Shown: one piece after another, positions 33,539 through 43,808 of the stretch
How the letters are laid out: each line of letters begins with the position of its first letter
Numbering within the stretch: position 1 is the first letter of the stretch
Source: Heloderma charlesbogerti
Taxonomy: Eukaryota > Chordata > Lepidosauria > Squamata > Helodermatidae
NCBI GenBank assembly: GCA_026122225.1
Contig: JANEZZ010002244.1
Coordinates: forward strand, 372,001 to 436,000
Length of the DNA: 64,000 nucleotides
Reading direction: 5' to 3'
Position numbers and translations under genes: made by a program
Notes under the pieces: generated by a model
What the model saw: only the letters and a program-made list of their open reading frames with translations
Told to the model about the DNA's origin: nothing
Database searches by the model: none

Positions 33539-35101
33539 TGATAGGAACAGTTAAGACCTGATTTTTTAAGTTCTCTGGCAATTAAATAAAGCAGCTTCCA
33601 GTGATGCAATTTCCCTAAACAATGTATTTTATTTTTTTAACTCATATACTTCTTGATAAATGCACAGGTATAAAATATGTACAAAGTTAATGGAACCTTA
33701 GAACTACGCTGCTTTGTAATACCCACAGTCTAAATAAATATATATGAAATCTTGATTTTTAATAAGGCAGTCAAGCAAAGGAAGCTGTTATTTTTTTAAG
33801 AAATATCATAATATTAAATGAAATGATTTGAAGAGGGAAAGCAAGTTCCCTTGCAGCGTTTAATAAATGTTTCAACTTACACAAACTTTGATGTGAGCTT
33901 TTAGAAAAATATGAGACCCATATGAGAACAGCTGAGAATTATTCAGAGTCCTGAAACTAAATGTATTAATTGCTGTTCACTATTAACAAACAGCTCTCCA
34001 TTCTTTTCACCTATAGGATCCTGATTAATGGACAAACCCCCCTCCTTCGTTGGTTTTGGCACATTCTTTCTGCAATTTATTCTTTAAATGTGAGTCAGGC
34101 AATAAATGGTCTGTACAATTCATAAAGAGAAGTACTGCATACCAGCTTCTATTTGGAGCCTGACTTTGAGTCAGCAATCAAATGTGGGCTCCCTAGGAAA
34201 AAAAACAACACCTTGGGTACAAAGGCTGACAATGATTGTCACTTATAATCAACAGCTGGAGATCACATGGGAGTTTATTCAGCAGAATGCTCCCAGCTGC
34301 CATTTTGTTTCTTCTTTTTAGAGCCCTAACAAAATGGTGGCACTCTTGGTGAATACACATACTTCAGTTTCATAGCTCGTTGGGAACAGGCTAAGAGCCA
34401 ACAAAAATATGCTTTTTTGACATGGAAGATTTACTTGCATTAACAGCTCTTTTTGCATTTAATTTAACAGCTTGATAATAGCAGAAAGCCTTTGGGTTGG
34501 TTGCAATTGACTTTTATATTTTGATTTGATTGCAACTGAGTTGATGGCTTATTTGACCACATTTATTATTTTTGTTGCTCAAAGTCAGTGTTTTATTGAT
34601 CAAAGGCAACCATGAGTAGGGTTACCAACTGGTTGCTCCTGGTGACAAACTCCCTTGTTTTGCTAGATGACTTAATTTTTAGGTGGTGCCTGCCTGCAAT
34701 TTATAATAGTGGGCCACACTTGATCTCTGGGCAGCCAGGGAGAACAAAACTGTTGGGGAAGAGAACTGTTCTTGTCACCTCGGCTGCCTCCTCTCCCGCT
34801 ACTTCCTGTAAAGCCCAGTGATGAGCTAAGCTTCTTGTTCTGAAACCAAGATTGAGAAGGACCCCCTGACCCACATGCTGCCTGAAGGAATATAGCAGGA
34901 GGAGTGCTCTGAGGACTTCACAAGCAAAGTAGGGTTGAATGAAACAGCAGTGTACAGCTAGGGCTGGACCTCAGGCTCCCCAAATGACCACCTAGAGAGC
35001 AACAGGTTAAAAAAAAGGGGAGTGGGGAGTGGCCAAGAAATCTGGGATCACCAGATATAGGAATGCCAAGGCCCACCAGACCTGATGCTACTCATTGCAG
35101 C

Positions 35102-35102
<1 letters not shown>
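33539..35102. other. Non-genic, AT-rich DNA
   Basis: No gene or transposon recognised. A 69-codon frame at 34612-34821 has no recognisable domain. Confidence 0.5.

Positions 35103-35162
<60 letters not shown>
35103..35162. repeat. (CTTT)n microsatellite
   Basis: About fourteen perfect units. No LINE end is visible next to it, unlike the arrays at 5238 and 6188. Confidence 0.95.
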
Positions 35163-36014
35163 AAAACAATTTATAGTCAAGGAGCAGCCATCCAGGTATG
35201 TACGTGGTTGCAGATGCTCATTTTTTTATTTTTAGTTTGAAAATATATTATCCTTTTCCCACAACAAAATGGTGCTTATTCCCAACTAAATATGTTTAGC
35301 GTCAGGGTAGCAGAAGCAAACTCCATTTTATTCCTGTAGTCATGATGGCACCATAAGTTTAAAATGTGAAACAGGCTTAGAATCATTTGTTTATTCATGT
35401 ATGTATTTTAATCATGGTTGGCAAACAGTTTTCTTCGCGGGGGGGATTGTTTTGTTTTTGTTCTAAAGTATTAGGTATCTACAGTTGTAAAACATGAAAT
35501 GGCAGTGGGTGGGAGAAGTGAAGTTATGACTGTGTGATTCATAACCAAAACCATGCAACATTGTTGTCTAAGGGGAGGGACCTGCAAGACCATTAAGGGT
35601 GCAATCCTATGGCCGCTAGACAGTGGCTAGACAGACATAGAATTTTTTGGTTTACATATGCGTTACATATACGTATACATTCCCAACAAAACCACAGGCT
35701 GATAAGCTGTAGCAGCCATATCGGGGGTCAGACTAAGTAGCCTCATGCAGTCTCATGCGCCATGTTCTTGCTGAGCTCTTTCTCCCTTAAATATATTGTT
35801 GTAAGCTGATGAGACACAGGAATTCCTTATCTTGTCAAAGGTCATACAATTGTATATCTTGTTCTCTGCTGTTCTCTTCTGTTCTCTCCTTATCATGGCT
35901 ACCCTATAACCCAGTTCTTGTATTATAAACAATAGTGCTAAGAGAAGAAATGTTGAGGATTGCAACCCCATGCGGGAGGGGGAGGAGGAGCTGTTTCATA
36001 TGTGTCACAATGTC

Positions 36015-36020
36015 TATAAA
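36015..36020 (+). promoter_or_regulatory. TATA box of the 5' LTR
   Basis: TATAAA inside GTCTATAAAACC, 307 bases into the LTR, with the polyadenylation signal 76 bases downstream. This is the normal U3-R arrangement. The same box is at 40120-40125 in the 3' LTR. Confidence 0.8.
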
Positions 36021-36090
36021 ACCAATGTGCTAATGTAAATCGGGGCTTCTGGCTCTTTGGAAACGATTCCAGCCTTAAGCCCGCGCATTA

Positions 36091-36096
36091 AATAAA
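36091..36096 (+). terminator. Polyadenylation signal of the 5' LTR
   Basis: AATAAA, 52 bases before the LTR end. The equivalent at 40196-40201 in the 3' LTR would end the proviral transcript. Confidence 0.8.
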
Positions 36097-36152
36097 GAAT
36101 CTCTTTTTCCTTCACTCCGTGGTCTCTCTGACTCTGGGTTCTGCAACATAAA

Positions 36153-36170
36153 TGGTGCCGTGACTCGGAT
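36153..36170 (+). other. Primer-binding site, tRNA-His type
   Basis: TGGTGCCGTGACTCGGAT lies four bases after the 5' LTR and is complementary to the 3' end of vertebrate tRNA-His including CCA. Retroviral reverse transcription would start here. All 18 bases fit the tRNA as I know it, another sign of a young insertion. Confidence 0.9.
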
Positions 36171-36891
36171 GTGGCAGGCTCTGAGCCAGACAGGTGGCAG
36201 TTGCCTGCTCTTGATCGCCGCACCGGGAAGACGAGCTCGGCGCATGCCTCCCTTTCTTGGCGCCACCGACCTTTTTGTCGAGTGAATGGGAGAAAGCCTG
36301 CACCGGGATCACCCAAACGGCAGCGAGCGGCAAGAGAACCTTGGGAAGCGGAGGAAGGAACTTGAGCCCTGCCTGTATCGCAGCTGCAATTGAGTTGAAA
36401 CCCACATTGGAAGCCTTCAGGAGAAAGGCAAGTATATGGGAAAAAGAGGGCCCCGCCTTTAGGGAGAAAGGCCACTGGGCAGAAAAAAAGAGGGCCCCGC
36501 CTTATGAAGAAGGTCAGTGTTGGTGGTATACGTATACAAAAGAACCTACTCCTTGCGGGTAGAAGGGGGGCCTGATCACACCCCCGAGTGGGCGCCAGTA
36601 CCCAGCACGCCAGTACTCAGTAGGAAGCTGAGGAAGCTGGGGAAGCCGTTTTCCGCTCTGATAAAAAGTGGGAAAGGTGGGTGGCAGGGACATATGGATG
36701 TAGTGGAGAGATTGATGATTGTGTGAGTGGCTACTGCGGTTTCTGAAGCATACCGTTGACCGTCCGGGTGCCCAGGCCAGTAGCAAAGTGCGTGGTGTGA
36801 AAAATCGTCTTGTGTCGGCCAGTGAGACCCCTTACTCACTGACTAATTCCCATTCCCTAATTGTGTCTGTCTTCAATTTAGGAGGGAGGCT
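36171..36891 (+). other. ERV leader (untranslated region between PBS and gag)
   Basis: About 720 bases, GC-rich at first. The motif AAAAAGAGGGCCCCGCCTT occurs twice (36441-36459 and 36485-36503, period 44), each containing the palindrome GGGCCC. This would suit an RNA dimerisation or packaging region, but that is inference. Open frames through the leader look accidental. Just before the gag start a pyrimidine-poor TTTAG is seen. Confidence 0.6.
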
Positions 36892-37128
36892 ATGGGTGGT
36901 GGGGGAAGCAAACCTTGCACCCCCTTGAGATGTATGTCAAACAAAGAAGGAAAAAGGTTTTTTTTTAAAAAAAGATTCAGAATAGAAAGAGAAAACAGCA
37001 AAAAGCTCAAGGTCGAGCTGAGAGGAAAAAAAGAACAAGATCTGAGGCTGTTAATTAGAAAAATGTTGCAGGACAGTCTGGCTTTTAACAAAGCGTGGGA
37101 GCGTGAGAGTGTAAGGCCAAAGAAGTAG
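36892..37128 (+). pseudogene. ERV gag, matrix N-terminus
   Basis: The ATG is followed by codons for MGGGGSKPCTPLRCM. Glycine at position 2 with a serine at 6 is a myristoylation signal, and a TPL segment shortly after is typical of gamma-type matrix starts. The basic patch (KKRFRIERENSKKLK) would suit membrane binding. The frame stops after 78 codons at 37126-37128. Downstream matrix and N-terminal capsid cannot be recognised, so the gene is truncated or rearranged here. It lies about 720 bases after the primer-binding site, the expected place for gag. Confidence 0.75.
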
Positions 37129-37553
37129 CTGTTAGCCTAGCGCGCCGAGAGGGGGGGCAGGAAAATTGCCCACAACCTTCTGAGTTGTGCAACATCATCA
37201 CCTTGCCTAATTGAGATAAAATCCCTAAGAAATGGAAACTGAAAATGAAGACCCAGAAGATGAAGGCAAAATAGAAAATAAAGGTGAAGAATCAGCCCCA
37301 GAGCACAGGCTAGACCCCTCTTCGAGTGAAAACTGTGCCATAAGACTGTCCCAAAGCAGAATAAAGCGGAAAGACCACGTTGAAGATCTCTGTCAAGGTA
37401 ACCGTGTTTAGCTTTGAACTGTTAGAATTGCATAGAGCCTGTAGCTACTGACCATCAGCTATATGATTTCTGAAGAGCGTAACATTAAGCTTTTGCCGTG
37501 GGATTCCCTGCAATGAAGAAATCTCACTGATTCGAGTGTCCAGTGCCTAAGTG

Positions 37554-38015
37554 TGTGTGCTGAAGAGACCGAGAAACCAGACAGCATGTTCCTGGCCAAG
37601 CCAAAAATCACACTACTGCCATGCTCCTGGAAGCTGCAATAAACTGTGTAAGCTGGGAGACCCAACCTGATTGAGAAGAAAAGAAGATATTGGAGCAACT
37701 GTCTTAAAAAAACAATGAGATCTGTGTAGCTGGCTGGCTGACGCTGTCAGTGATGTTACAACTTTAAATTAAGACTGTTTTCCTGTTTGAGACCCCAGCG
37801 AAGAAAGCTGACCCGAGTTATTTGTTGCCCGTGTTGCTTGCTTGTGTTGTGCTGCGTCATGGGTAACATGTATGGTATAAAAACCCATTTAGCCCAATAG
37901 CTCGTGGTTCAGAGAAGCTGTCTGATCCAACCATTAAGTACGCCTGTGTGCTGTAAGTTACCCAATAAAGTCTCCTTGTAAGTAAATCCCCCCCTTGCTG
38001 GAATCCCAAAACACA
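37554..38015 (+). repeat. Candidate nested solo LTR of a different family (462 bp)
   Basis: The segment starts TGTGTGCTGA and ends CCAAAACACA, giving TGTGT/ACACA inverted termini, and is flanked by AGTG on both sides (37550-37553 and 38016-38019). It contains TATAAA (37876-37881) and AATAAA (37964-37969), 46 bases from the end, spaced as in an LTR. It shows no resemblance to the outer LTRs. Capsid reading resumes right after it. The left boundary lies in GTGTGT sequence, so a chance match is possible there. Confidence 0.55.
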
Positions 38016-38016
38016 A

Positions 38017-38330
38017 GTGGGGCTAGAGCGCCTCACCCAGTATCAAACCCTGCTGTTAAAAGCCATGAAAGCAGGTATGAAGAAGTCAGTTAATATGACC
38101 AAAGTGTCTAAAGTGCTGCAAGGTGCCACCGAGGCCCCAGAGCATACTTAGAGCGTCTTTCAAATGCCTATCGCCAGTATACCTCCCTCAACCCAGAGGC
38201 CCAAGAAGACATGAATAAAAAAAAGAAAAGAAGAAGACCCGGCAGAGGCAGAAGATTCTTAAAAAAGAACCAGTGTGCCCAGTGTGGACAAGATGGACAT
38301 TAGTGGCATGAATGCCCAAATAAAATAAAT
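38017..38330 (+). pseudogene. ERV gag, capsid C-terminus and nucleocapsid, broken
   Basis: The capsid reading RLTQYQTLLLKAMKAG is followed by a major-homology-region-like part ending VLQGATEAPEH. After a frameshift near 38146 it continues as LERLSNAYRQYTSLNPEAQ. A basic stretch (KKKKRRRPGRGRR, about 38222-38260) leads into one zinc knuckle of CX2CX4HX4C form at 38274-38315. A TAG at 38301-38303 falls inside the knuckle, directly after its histidine. The capsid-to-knuckle distance is shorter than usual, implying a deletion. The knuckle identifies the region as nucleocapsid. The product cannot be made intact. Confidence 0.8.
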
Positions 38331-38389
38331 CAAATACACAAAGGAGAAAACCAAAGGGGCCAGAATGGGCGAAGAGAGAGACAGCTTGA

Positions 38390-38466
38390 GAGGGGCCGTG
38401 ACATTGACTGTGAGGGGCTGTGACATTGACTTCATAATTGACACTGGAGTGGCATCAAGAGCAAGC
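38390..38466 (+). pseudogene. ERV protease active-site fragment
   Basis: A short reading DIDFIIDTGVAS contains the DTG active-site motif of retroviral aspartic proteases (38440-38448), though the usual alanine after it is preceded by valine. A 22-bp tandem duplication (GAGGGGCCGTGACATTGACT-type units, 38390-38430) sits just before it. Nothing of RT follows: the next recognisable sequence is integrase C-terminus, so the rest of pro and nearly all of pol is deleted. Confidence 0.65.
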
Positions 38467-38479
38467 AAACATTAGCCTT

Positions 38480-38720
38480 AAACAAGAAGTCCAAACACTG
38501 AGCAAAGTTCTTCAAGCCCAGCATCGCTTTGTCTTAAAAAAATAAGCCATTCCCATCACAGAAGCTCATCCTTTCCAACCAAGAGTTAAAGTATAAGTTA
38601 AAGAGGGAAAAATAACCCTTTGACTCCCAGATGGAGAAGACTGAAAACTGTCATACTTTCCACCCCCGCAGCTATGAAAGCAGCTGGAGTTAAACCCTGA
38701 ATACATTAGACACGAGTCAA
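38480..38720 (+). pseudogene. ERV integrase C-terminal remnant
   Basis: Conceptual translation in shifting frames gives AHPFQPRVKV, then a lysine-rich segment and LELNPEYIRHESRE. This layout resembles the SH3-like C-terminal domain at the end of gamma-type pol. Several stops and frameshifts are present. The assignment rests on order and spacing between protease and env and on these short motifs, so it is tentative. Confidence 0.5.
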
Positions 38721-38957
38721 GAGAGCGAGAGGGGGAGAGTAGACTATAAACAGAAATCCTGAAAATCCTTTAAAAATCATTCTGAAAAAGCAGTAAGAAG
38801 ACTCAGGCTAGACCTTACTGTGGACACACCGGGAGACTGTCCCCCTGCGTACGGTCAGACCTGCAACTGGAGAATTGAAGAAGGGGACTAGACCCTACTG
38901 CAGCTTGCCAGGTGAATAGCTGCCCAGCGTACGGTCAGATCCCAAAGAAGATCAAAC

Positions 38958-39098
38958 ATGCGTGTTGTAGTGTTAGTAGTGTTGCATTGTGTCTCCTTAA
39001 TAAGGTGCAAAAAGGGGGGCCAGCCCCTGAAAGGAAAAGTTTGTCCCAGTGATTTGCTGATAATTACTGGCTTCACCTGGCTAACATCACGAAAGTAA
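38958..39098 (+). pseudogene. ERV env, signal peptide and start of surface subunit
   Basis: An ATG opens a 46-codon frame starting MRVVVLVVLHCVSL, a good signal peptide (short basic start, hydrophobic core), followed by a basic, cysteine-containing segment. It stops at 39096-39098. Almost the whole receptor-binding surface subunit is missing between here and the transmembrane subunit, which begins only about 100 bases later. Confidence 0.65.
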
Positions 39099-39206
39099 AA
39101 CATTTTTGTTTGCCAAGAGGTATACCTGCAAACAGGCTTATTAGCTCTTGCCTAATACCTGTCTGTAGACATCCTGAGAAAATTCAAAAGATACCATGTT
39201 AAGAGT

Positions 39207-39686
39207 TTGGCCTTAGCAATGTCACTGGTTAAGGTTCCAGGTTTAGCCTTGGCTAATAGTCTAAAGATCAACCGGTTAGCTTGCAGCTTAGCCAAAAGCA
39301 TAAATGCCACCTCACGAGCATTGTCATTATTAAATAAAGAGTTGCGTGATCTAAGAGGTGCAGTTCTAGAAAATAAAGCTGGTATAGATTACCTCTTCCT
39401 TCTTCATCATTTAAGTTGTGAGACCCACCAAAAGCTCTGTTGTTTTAACTTAACTGATAATGGCAGTGCTGTAAATGAACAGATCAACAAGCTGCACAAT
39501 ATAGTAGCTAACAAAACAATAAGACAAAACAATTAGCTCAATTAGTTAACCCCTTGGCTTCCAGATCTTAGCTGTCTTAAAGCATTGTTCATCCTAATTC
39601 TACCAGTGTTGTTCATAAAGATATTGTTATGTCTCTGCGTTCCTTGTCTTATGCGCTGTTTAACCAATCTTTTATGTCTCAGCTAG
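39207..39686 (+). pseudogene. ERV env, transmembrane subunit with two in-frame TAG codons
   Basis: From the ATG at 39207 the frame reads a helical, heptad-like region, then an LENKAGIDYLFLL segment where class I retroviral envelopes have their conserved loop helix, then a CX6CC motif (C71, C78, C79; 39417-39443) as in gamma- and alpha-type envelopes. Two TAG codons (39534-39536 and 39543-39545) interrupt it. Beyond them the same frame continues into LKALFILILPVLFIKILLCL, a membrane anchor, and a cysteine-rich tail ending at TAG 39684-39686. The ATG at 39207 is internal to the ancestral gene. No fusion peptide or cleavage site is seen upstream. The protein is not expected to be functional. Confidence 0.8.
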
Positions 39687-39802
39687 TAAAACTGCTGCCC
39701 TCTACGCTCTAATAGCCCAACAAGAGGCTAAGTAATATGTATGTCACAAAAAGCTTTGTATGGTTATCAAAAATGCTATAATTGTAATGAAATTATGCAT
39801 TT

Positions 39803-39812
39803 AAGGGGGGAA
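39803..39812 (+). other. Polypurine tract
   Basis: AAGGGGGGAA sits directly before the 3' LTR, where the plus-strand DNA primer of a retrovirus is made. Confidence 0.85.
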
Positions 39813-40253
39813 TGTAGCAGCCATATCGGGGGTCAGACTAAGTAGCCTCATGCAGTCTCATGCGCCATGTTCTTCCTGAGCTCTTTCTCCCTTAAATATA
39901 TTGTTGTAAGCTGATGAGACACAGGAATTCCTTATCTTGTCAAAGGTCATACAATTGTATATCTTGTTCTCTGCTGTTCTCTTCTGTTCTCTCCTTATCA
40001 TGGCTACCCTATAACCCAGTTCTTGTATTATAAACAATAGTGCTAAGAGAAGAAATGTTGAGGATTGCAACCCCATGCGGGAGGGGGAGGAGGAGCCGTT
40101 TCATATGTGTCACAATGTCTATAAAACCAATGTGCTAATGTAAATCGGGGCTTCTGGCTCTTTGGAAACGATTCCAGCCTTAAGCCCGCGCGTTAAATAA
40201 AGAATCTCTTTTTCCTTCACTCCGTGGTCTCTCTGACTCTGGGTTCTGCAACA
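39813..40253 (+). repeat. ERV 3' LTR (441 bp)
   Basis: Same length as the 5' LTR and identical except for three single-base differences by eye. TATA box at 40120-40125, polyadenylation signal at 40196-40201. Followed by AGCAAAGC and a T run. Confidence 0.95.
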
Positions 40254-40410
40254 AGCAAAGCTTTTTTTTTTAAAAAAAAACTCAAGCTGAAAAGGGTACT
40301 TTTACACACCCCCCCAGCACCAATTCACCTGAAGACTGGCAGGCTTAATCCCATCAGAAAGGGCTACTATGCCTGCAAATATCATCCAATTCTGTGAAAA
40401 AGTAAAAACA

Positions 40411-40490
40411 TTTTATTTATTTATTTATTTCATTTCTATCCCACCCAATATCTGAAGCTCTCTGGGCGGTTCACAAAAATTAAAACATGA
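40411..40490 (-). mobile_element. L2 LINE family B-like 3' end fragment
   Basis: Reversed (AAAT)n tail at 40411-40430, then ATCCCACCCAATATCTGAAG and CTCTGGGCGGTTCACAAAA, matching the 3' ends of the copies at 19309 and 57222. No coding sequence remains. Confidence 0.8.
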
Positions 40491-43400
40491 TAACTCTTTG
40501 TTGAGTTCTCAGTGATGGGGAGTCACAGAACTTCAGATTTCCTGTACAAGATTTGGATTCTGGTCAAGTTGAACGAAGTACGCTCCGAATCATTCTGAGC
40601 CAAATTGGGGTCTGAACCAGGGGCAGTATCCAATGGGACATGTACACCCCCACCAATTCTGTTGTGCCCCACTGATTCTGTTGCTCAAGCAGGGTGCACA
40701 ACTTGCATAACAGAGGTTTAACACTTCCTAGAGTGGAAACACTCATTTCTGGATTGGGACAGGTTGGCAGAGCTCCCTTATGAAAGCTCTGCTGAGTTTC
40801 CCTGTTCCAGAAATGAATGTTTTCACTCATTTCAGGTTGCCCCCAGAAGTTCTAAATCTCCATTCCGCAAGCAGTGGGTGCCTCTTGCAGAAGGGAATTA
40901 GCAGGGTACAGCAGAATTGGCAGGGGGATAAATGCCCCATTGGATATTGCTCCAAATCCTGTGGTTGGTGCACACCCCTAGTTTTAAGCAGGATCATCTA
41001 AATCCACTCCAGAAATAAGTTGGTGTAACTGCTTTGATTTTCTAGTTATGTTCTAGATGTCCAGAAAGTTAATCTGGATTTCAGATGGTTGGGGCCTGGA
41101 TTAATCCTAGAGACATCAAAGGGCCCAATTTTAGACTTGACCTCGACTGGGTTGGCCAAAAAATAGGACACCAATTTACATAACATTTGCAAATGTATAT
41201 GTACAGGTGCAAATGTAGAAATAATAACTATTATTTAAATAGAAATACAAGAAGTGGAGAAGACTGATTAATGACCTTTCTGCCTGCTCAGTCTTCTGTC
41301 CAGGTGCTGTTGATGGGCAACTTCAAGGCCCGTCCTGCTCTCCCCTTCTTTAACCTTAAACCAGACAGTCCATCAAATAGGGAACACCTTCAAATAGAGG
41401 ACTGTTTTTTGCCAGCTCTCCAAAATAGAGGACTGTCCTTTGTAAAGTAGGGTATCTGGCCACCTTCACCTGGAACCTTCAGTCTGGGTCAAAATACACA
41501 CCTGGAAGCCAGACTCTTCTCCATCCAAGATTAAAATCTGGGTTTCACAGAGTTTGCCATCAGCCTTTTTCTTGGCATTTAAACTTAAATTTTAAAAATG
41601 TCATGACATTTAATATTTAAAAATAAAACCCCATCTGTACATGCATTCACGTGTGTACACAGAGAGAAATTTAGACTGATATTGTGAGCAGTTTAGACCA
41701 AAATGGGGGTGGTGTCTTTAATCAATTTAATCCATATTGGTTCCCCCATGCAAATCACCAGCGCACCACCTGAGTTGAATCAGGACTTCAGCAGGGGCAA
41801 ATGGTTAAAGCCTCTTCATCCCATGCCACTGTCTTATTCTGACCTGGCCCTCCCCCATGCTGACTAGGTTGTGTGTGTGTGTGTGTGTGTAAATTTAGCA
41901 TGCCAGGGCTAAAGATGTGAATAACATGTCTAGTTTGCTCCTGAGATGATATTTGGGGACCTCTGTGAGTAGTTAAAAAAAACACTGCTTCATAGTTCCC
42001 AAGATAATAAATAGGAAGGGTCATATATATATTTTTTAAGAAACATGCCCACCCAATGGTCTTGTGCAACTCTGTTCATGTCAACAGGACATGCTTGTTA
42101 AAACTGATCACTACATAGTTCAAAGAGGCATGTGTGTAAATGAAAAGGAATTTTTGAGTGAATAAGTTCCTGTTACAAATTCACAGTGCTACAGAAAATG
42201 AGACAAGGAAAGTAGATTTAGAAGAGCTTTCAAAACATTTTCATAGCGTACTTTCGTATAACTTCCTCGTAGCCATTATAATATGATAAAAAGTCATTTA
42301 AAGTCATATGTGTTCTGATTAGATCTATATTAGTCACATTTTTATGTCAAATTATGTTAAAGTAGAAATAATGATTAATTTTACTATAGGAAATTTCATC
42401 AAGTTATAATAATTTCAGTCTTATCTCTTGGAGCGGGATGTTCTTCCTATTGCTTTAAAGCTAATTTAGGCCACATTATATATAAAATTAAATCTTACTT
42501 TTATAGCTACACCCTTGGGGTTCAATGACAAGGTTTTATGAGCTAGAAATTAAAAGTACTGGTTCAAAATACTATTACATTGCACAGGCTATTATTAAGG
42601 CAATTTGCAAAGTTGGTATTAAAACTATGCACCATTTTTCATTGTTACCACCCATATATTCAGTAAGCCCATGGGACAATTTGGTATATAAAAATTTGGC
42701 AAATAAAATCAATTGCAAGGTAAACAAGTTTGTAGCATTCCTCCCTGAAGAAAATTACACTGTAATATCTACAACACTGACTTAACACAGGAACGTTATG
42801 AATTCAGAAAAAAATGGATTTATACCACACTTATTTAAAATGGCTTTTTAAAAAGACATTCTGTAGCAATGTATCCCACAGCTATTAGTTTATACCAACA
42901 TCCCTAGCACTCCTTCTGACTAAGAAAACAATATTTTTATGTGCCAGCTGTCCTATTTCAGTAGAAAAATATTCTCATCTGCTGCACCACAGATGTAGCC
43001 CTCACTCCACCCACCCACCCACCATGGTCTTCAACAGTTTTACAGTAATTTGGAAGTTGTGTTCATCTAATGCTTCATATGAGCCCTAGGGAACTTGAGT
43101 TTTTTAATGTTGAGATATTTCTCAATAGTTCTCATAGTTCTGTATAATTCATTTATACTGAGAACCATAAAAAAGAAAACATTTGTTGATTACAAGTTGT
43201 TACTGTTTGGATAGAAGTCATATTAAAGTTATTCACATTAAAAAGTTAGATTTGGAATAGCATCTATACTATATATTAATGTACTATAATGTGATGATGG
43301 TGAAACTTCTGGCAGTGATTGGCTGAGCTGCTCAACTGTCACAGAGGTGAAGGGGCAGGCAGAATAATTTTTACCTGCTATTTGCTGAGCTGCTGCTTAG

Positions 43401-43808
43401 ATCATTCTGCAGAGACAAAAGGAAGGCAGGGGCAGAAGATGTATATGCCTAGAAAATAAGGAGGCAGAAGACTAAGAAGTCAGCAGGCCGAAACAGTGGT
43501 GGTTGCGGAGAGATGGAAGGGAAAAGAGATTGGTAAATGAGGTTGTCCATGAGAACAAAGATATGAGAAGGTCATAAGGTGGAGGAAAACTGAATGAGAA
43601 TTGTGAAAAAAAGAGGTACACAAGGCCAGGAGCAGCAGAGGTAAAGGAAACTGAAGTTCACATGTTGTTTGAAATAAGTAAGTCATTTTGGCTGCAGGCT
43701 ACCTGTGTTTCTTTAGTGTTATAGATTGAATTATTGCACATGATAGACAGTGGATAGAATCCAAAAGTGCAAAGGGATCACATCATAGAACCCTCTCACA
43801 TGACGACC
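40491..43808. other. Non-genic DNA
   Basis: No gene recognised. A phrase AAATAGAGGACTGT occurs twice at 41393-41440, perhaps part of a DNA-transposon remnant. A (GT)n run lies at about 41869-41890. The segment 42200-42800 is AT-rich and repeat-free. Confidence 0.5.

Larger units (their letters stand above)
35708..36148 (+). repeat. ERV 5' LTR (441 bp)
   Basis: Starts TGTAGCAG and ends CTGCAACA, imperfect inverted termini as expected for an LTR. It differs from the 3' LTR at only three positions that I can find (within TTCTTGCTG, GAGCTGTTT and CGCGCATTA). It contains a TATA box and a polyadenylation signal. The upper third is rich in CT (TTCTCTGCTGTTCTCTTC). Confidence 0.95.
35708..40253 (+). 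mobile_element. Endogenous retrovirus, two LTRs with a gutted interior (4.5 kb)
   Basis: A complete proviral frame is visible: a 441-bp 5' LTR, a primer-binding site matching the 3' end of tRNA-His, a leader, gag scraps, a protease scrap, the tail of integrase, an env signal peptide, an env transmembrane subunit, a polypurine tract and a 441-bp 3' LTR. RT, RNase H, most of integrase and most of the surface glycoprotein are absent, so the interior is about 3.7 kb. By motif type it is gamma/alpha-like (myristoylated Gag start, CX6CC transmembrane subunit). The left flank ends ATAAGC and the right flank begins AGCAAA. AAGC can be found on both sides only if it overlaps the terminal A, so the target duplication is not clean. 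Confidence 0.92.

Noticed and set aside
38301..38303. Gag-Pol readthrough stop of gamma-retroviral type
   Set aside because: This TAG lies within the zinc knuckle, not after nucleocapsid, so it is a disabling mutation.
35753..40076. Matching 72-codon minus-strand frames at 35753-35971 and 39858-40076
   Set aside because: They are the same antisense frame in the two LTRs. Repetition reflects the LTR pair, not a conserved gene.
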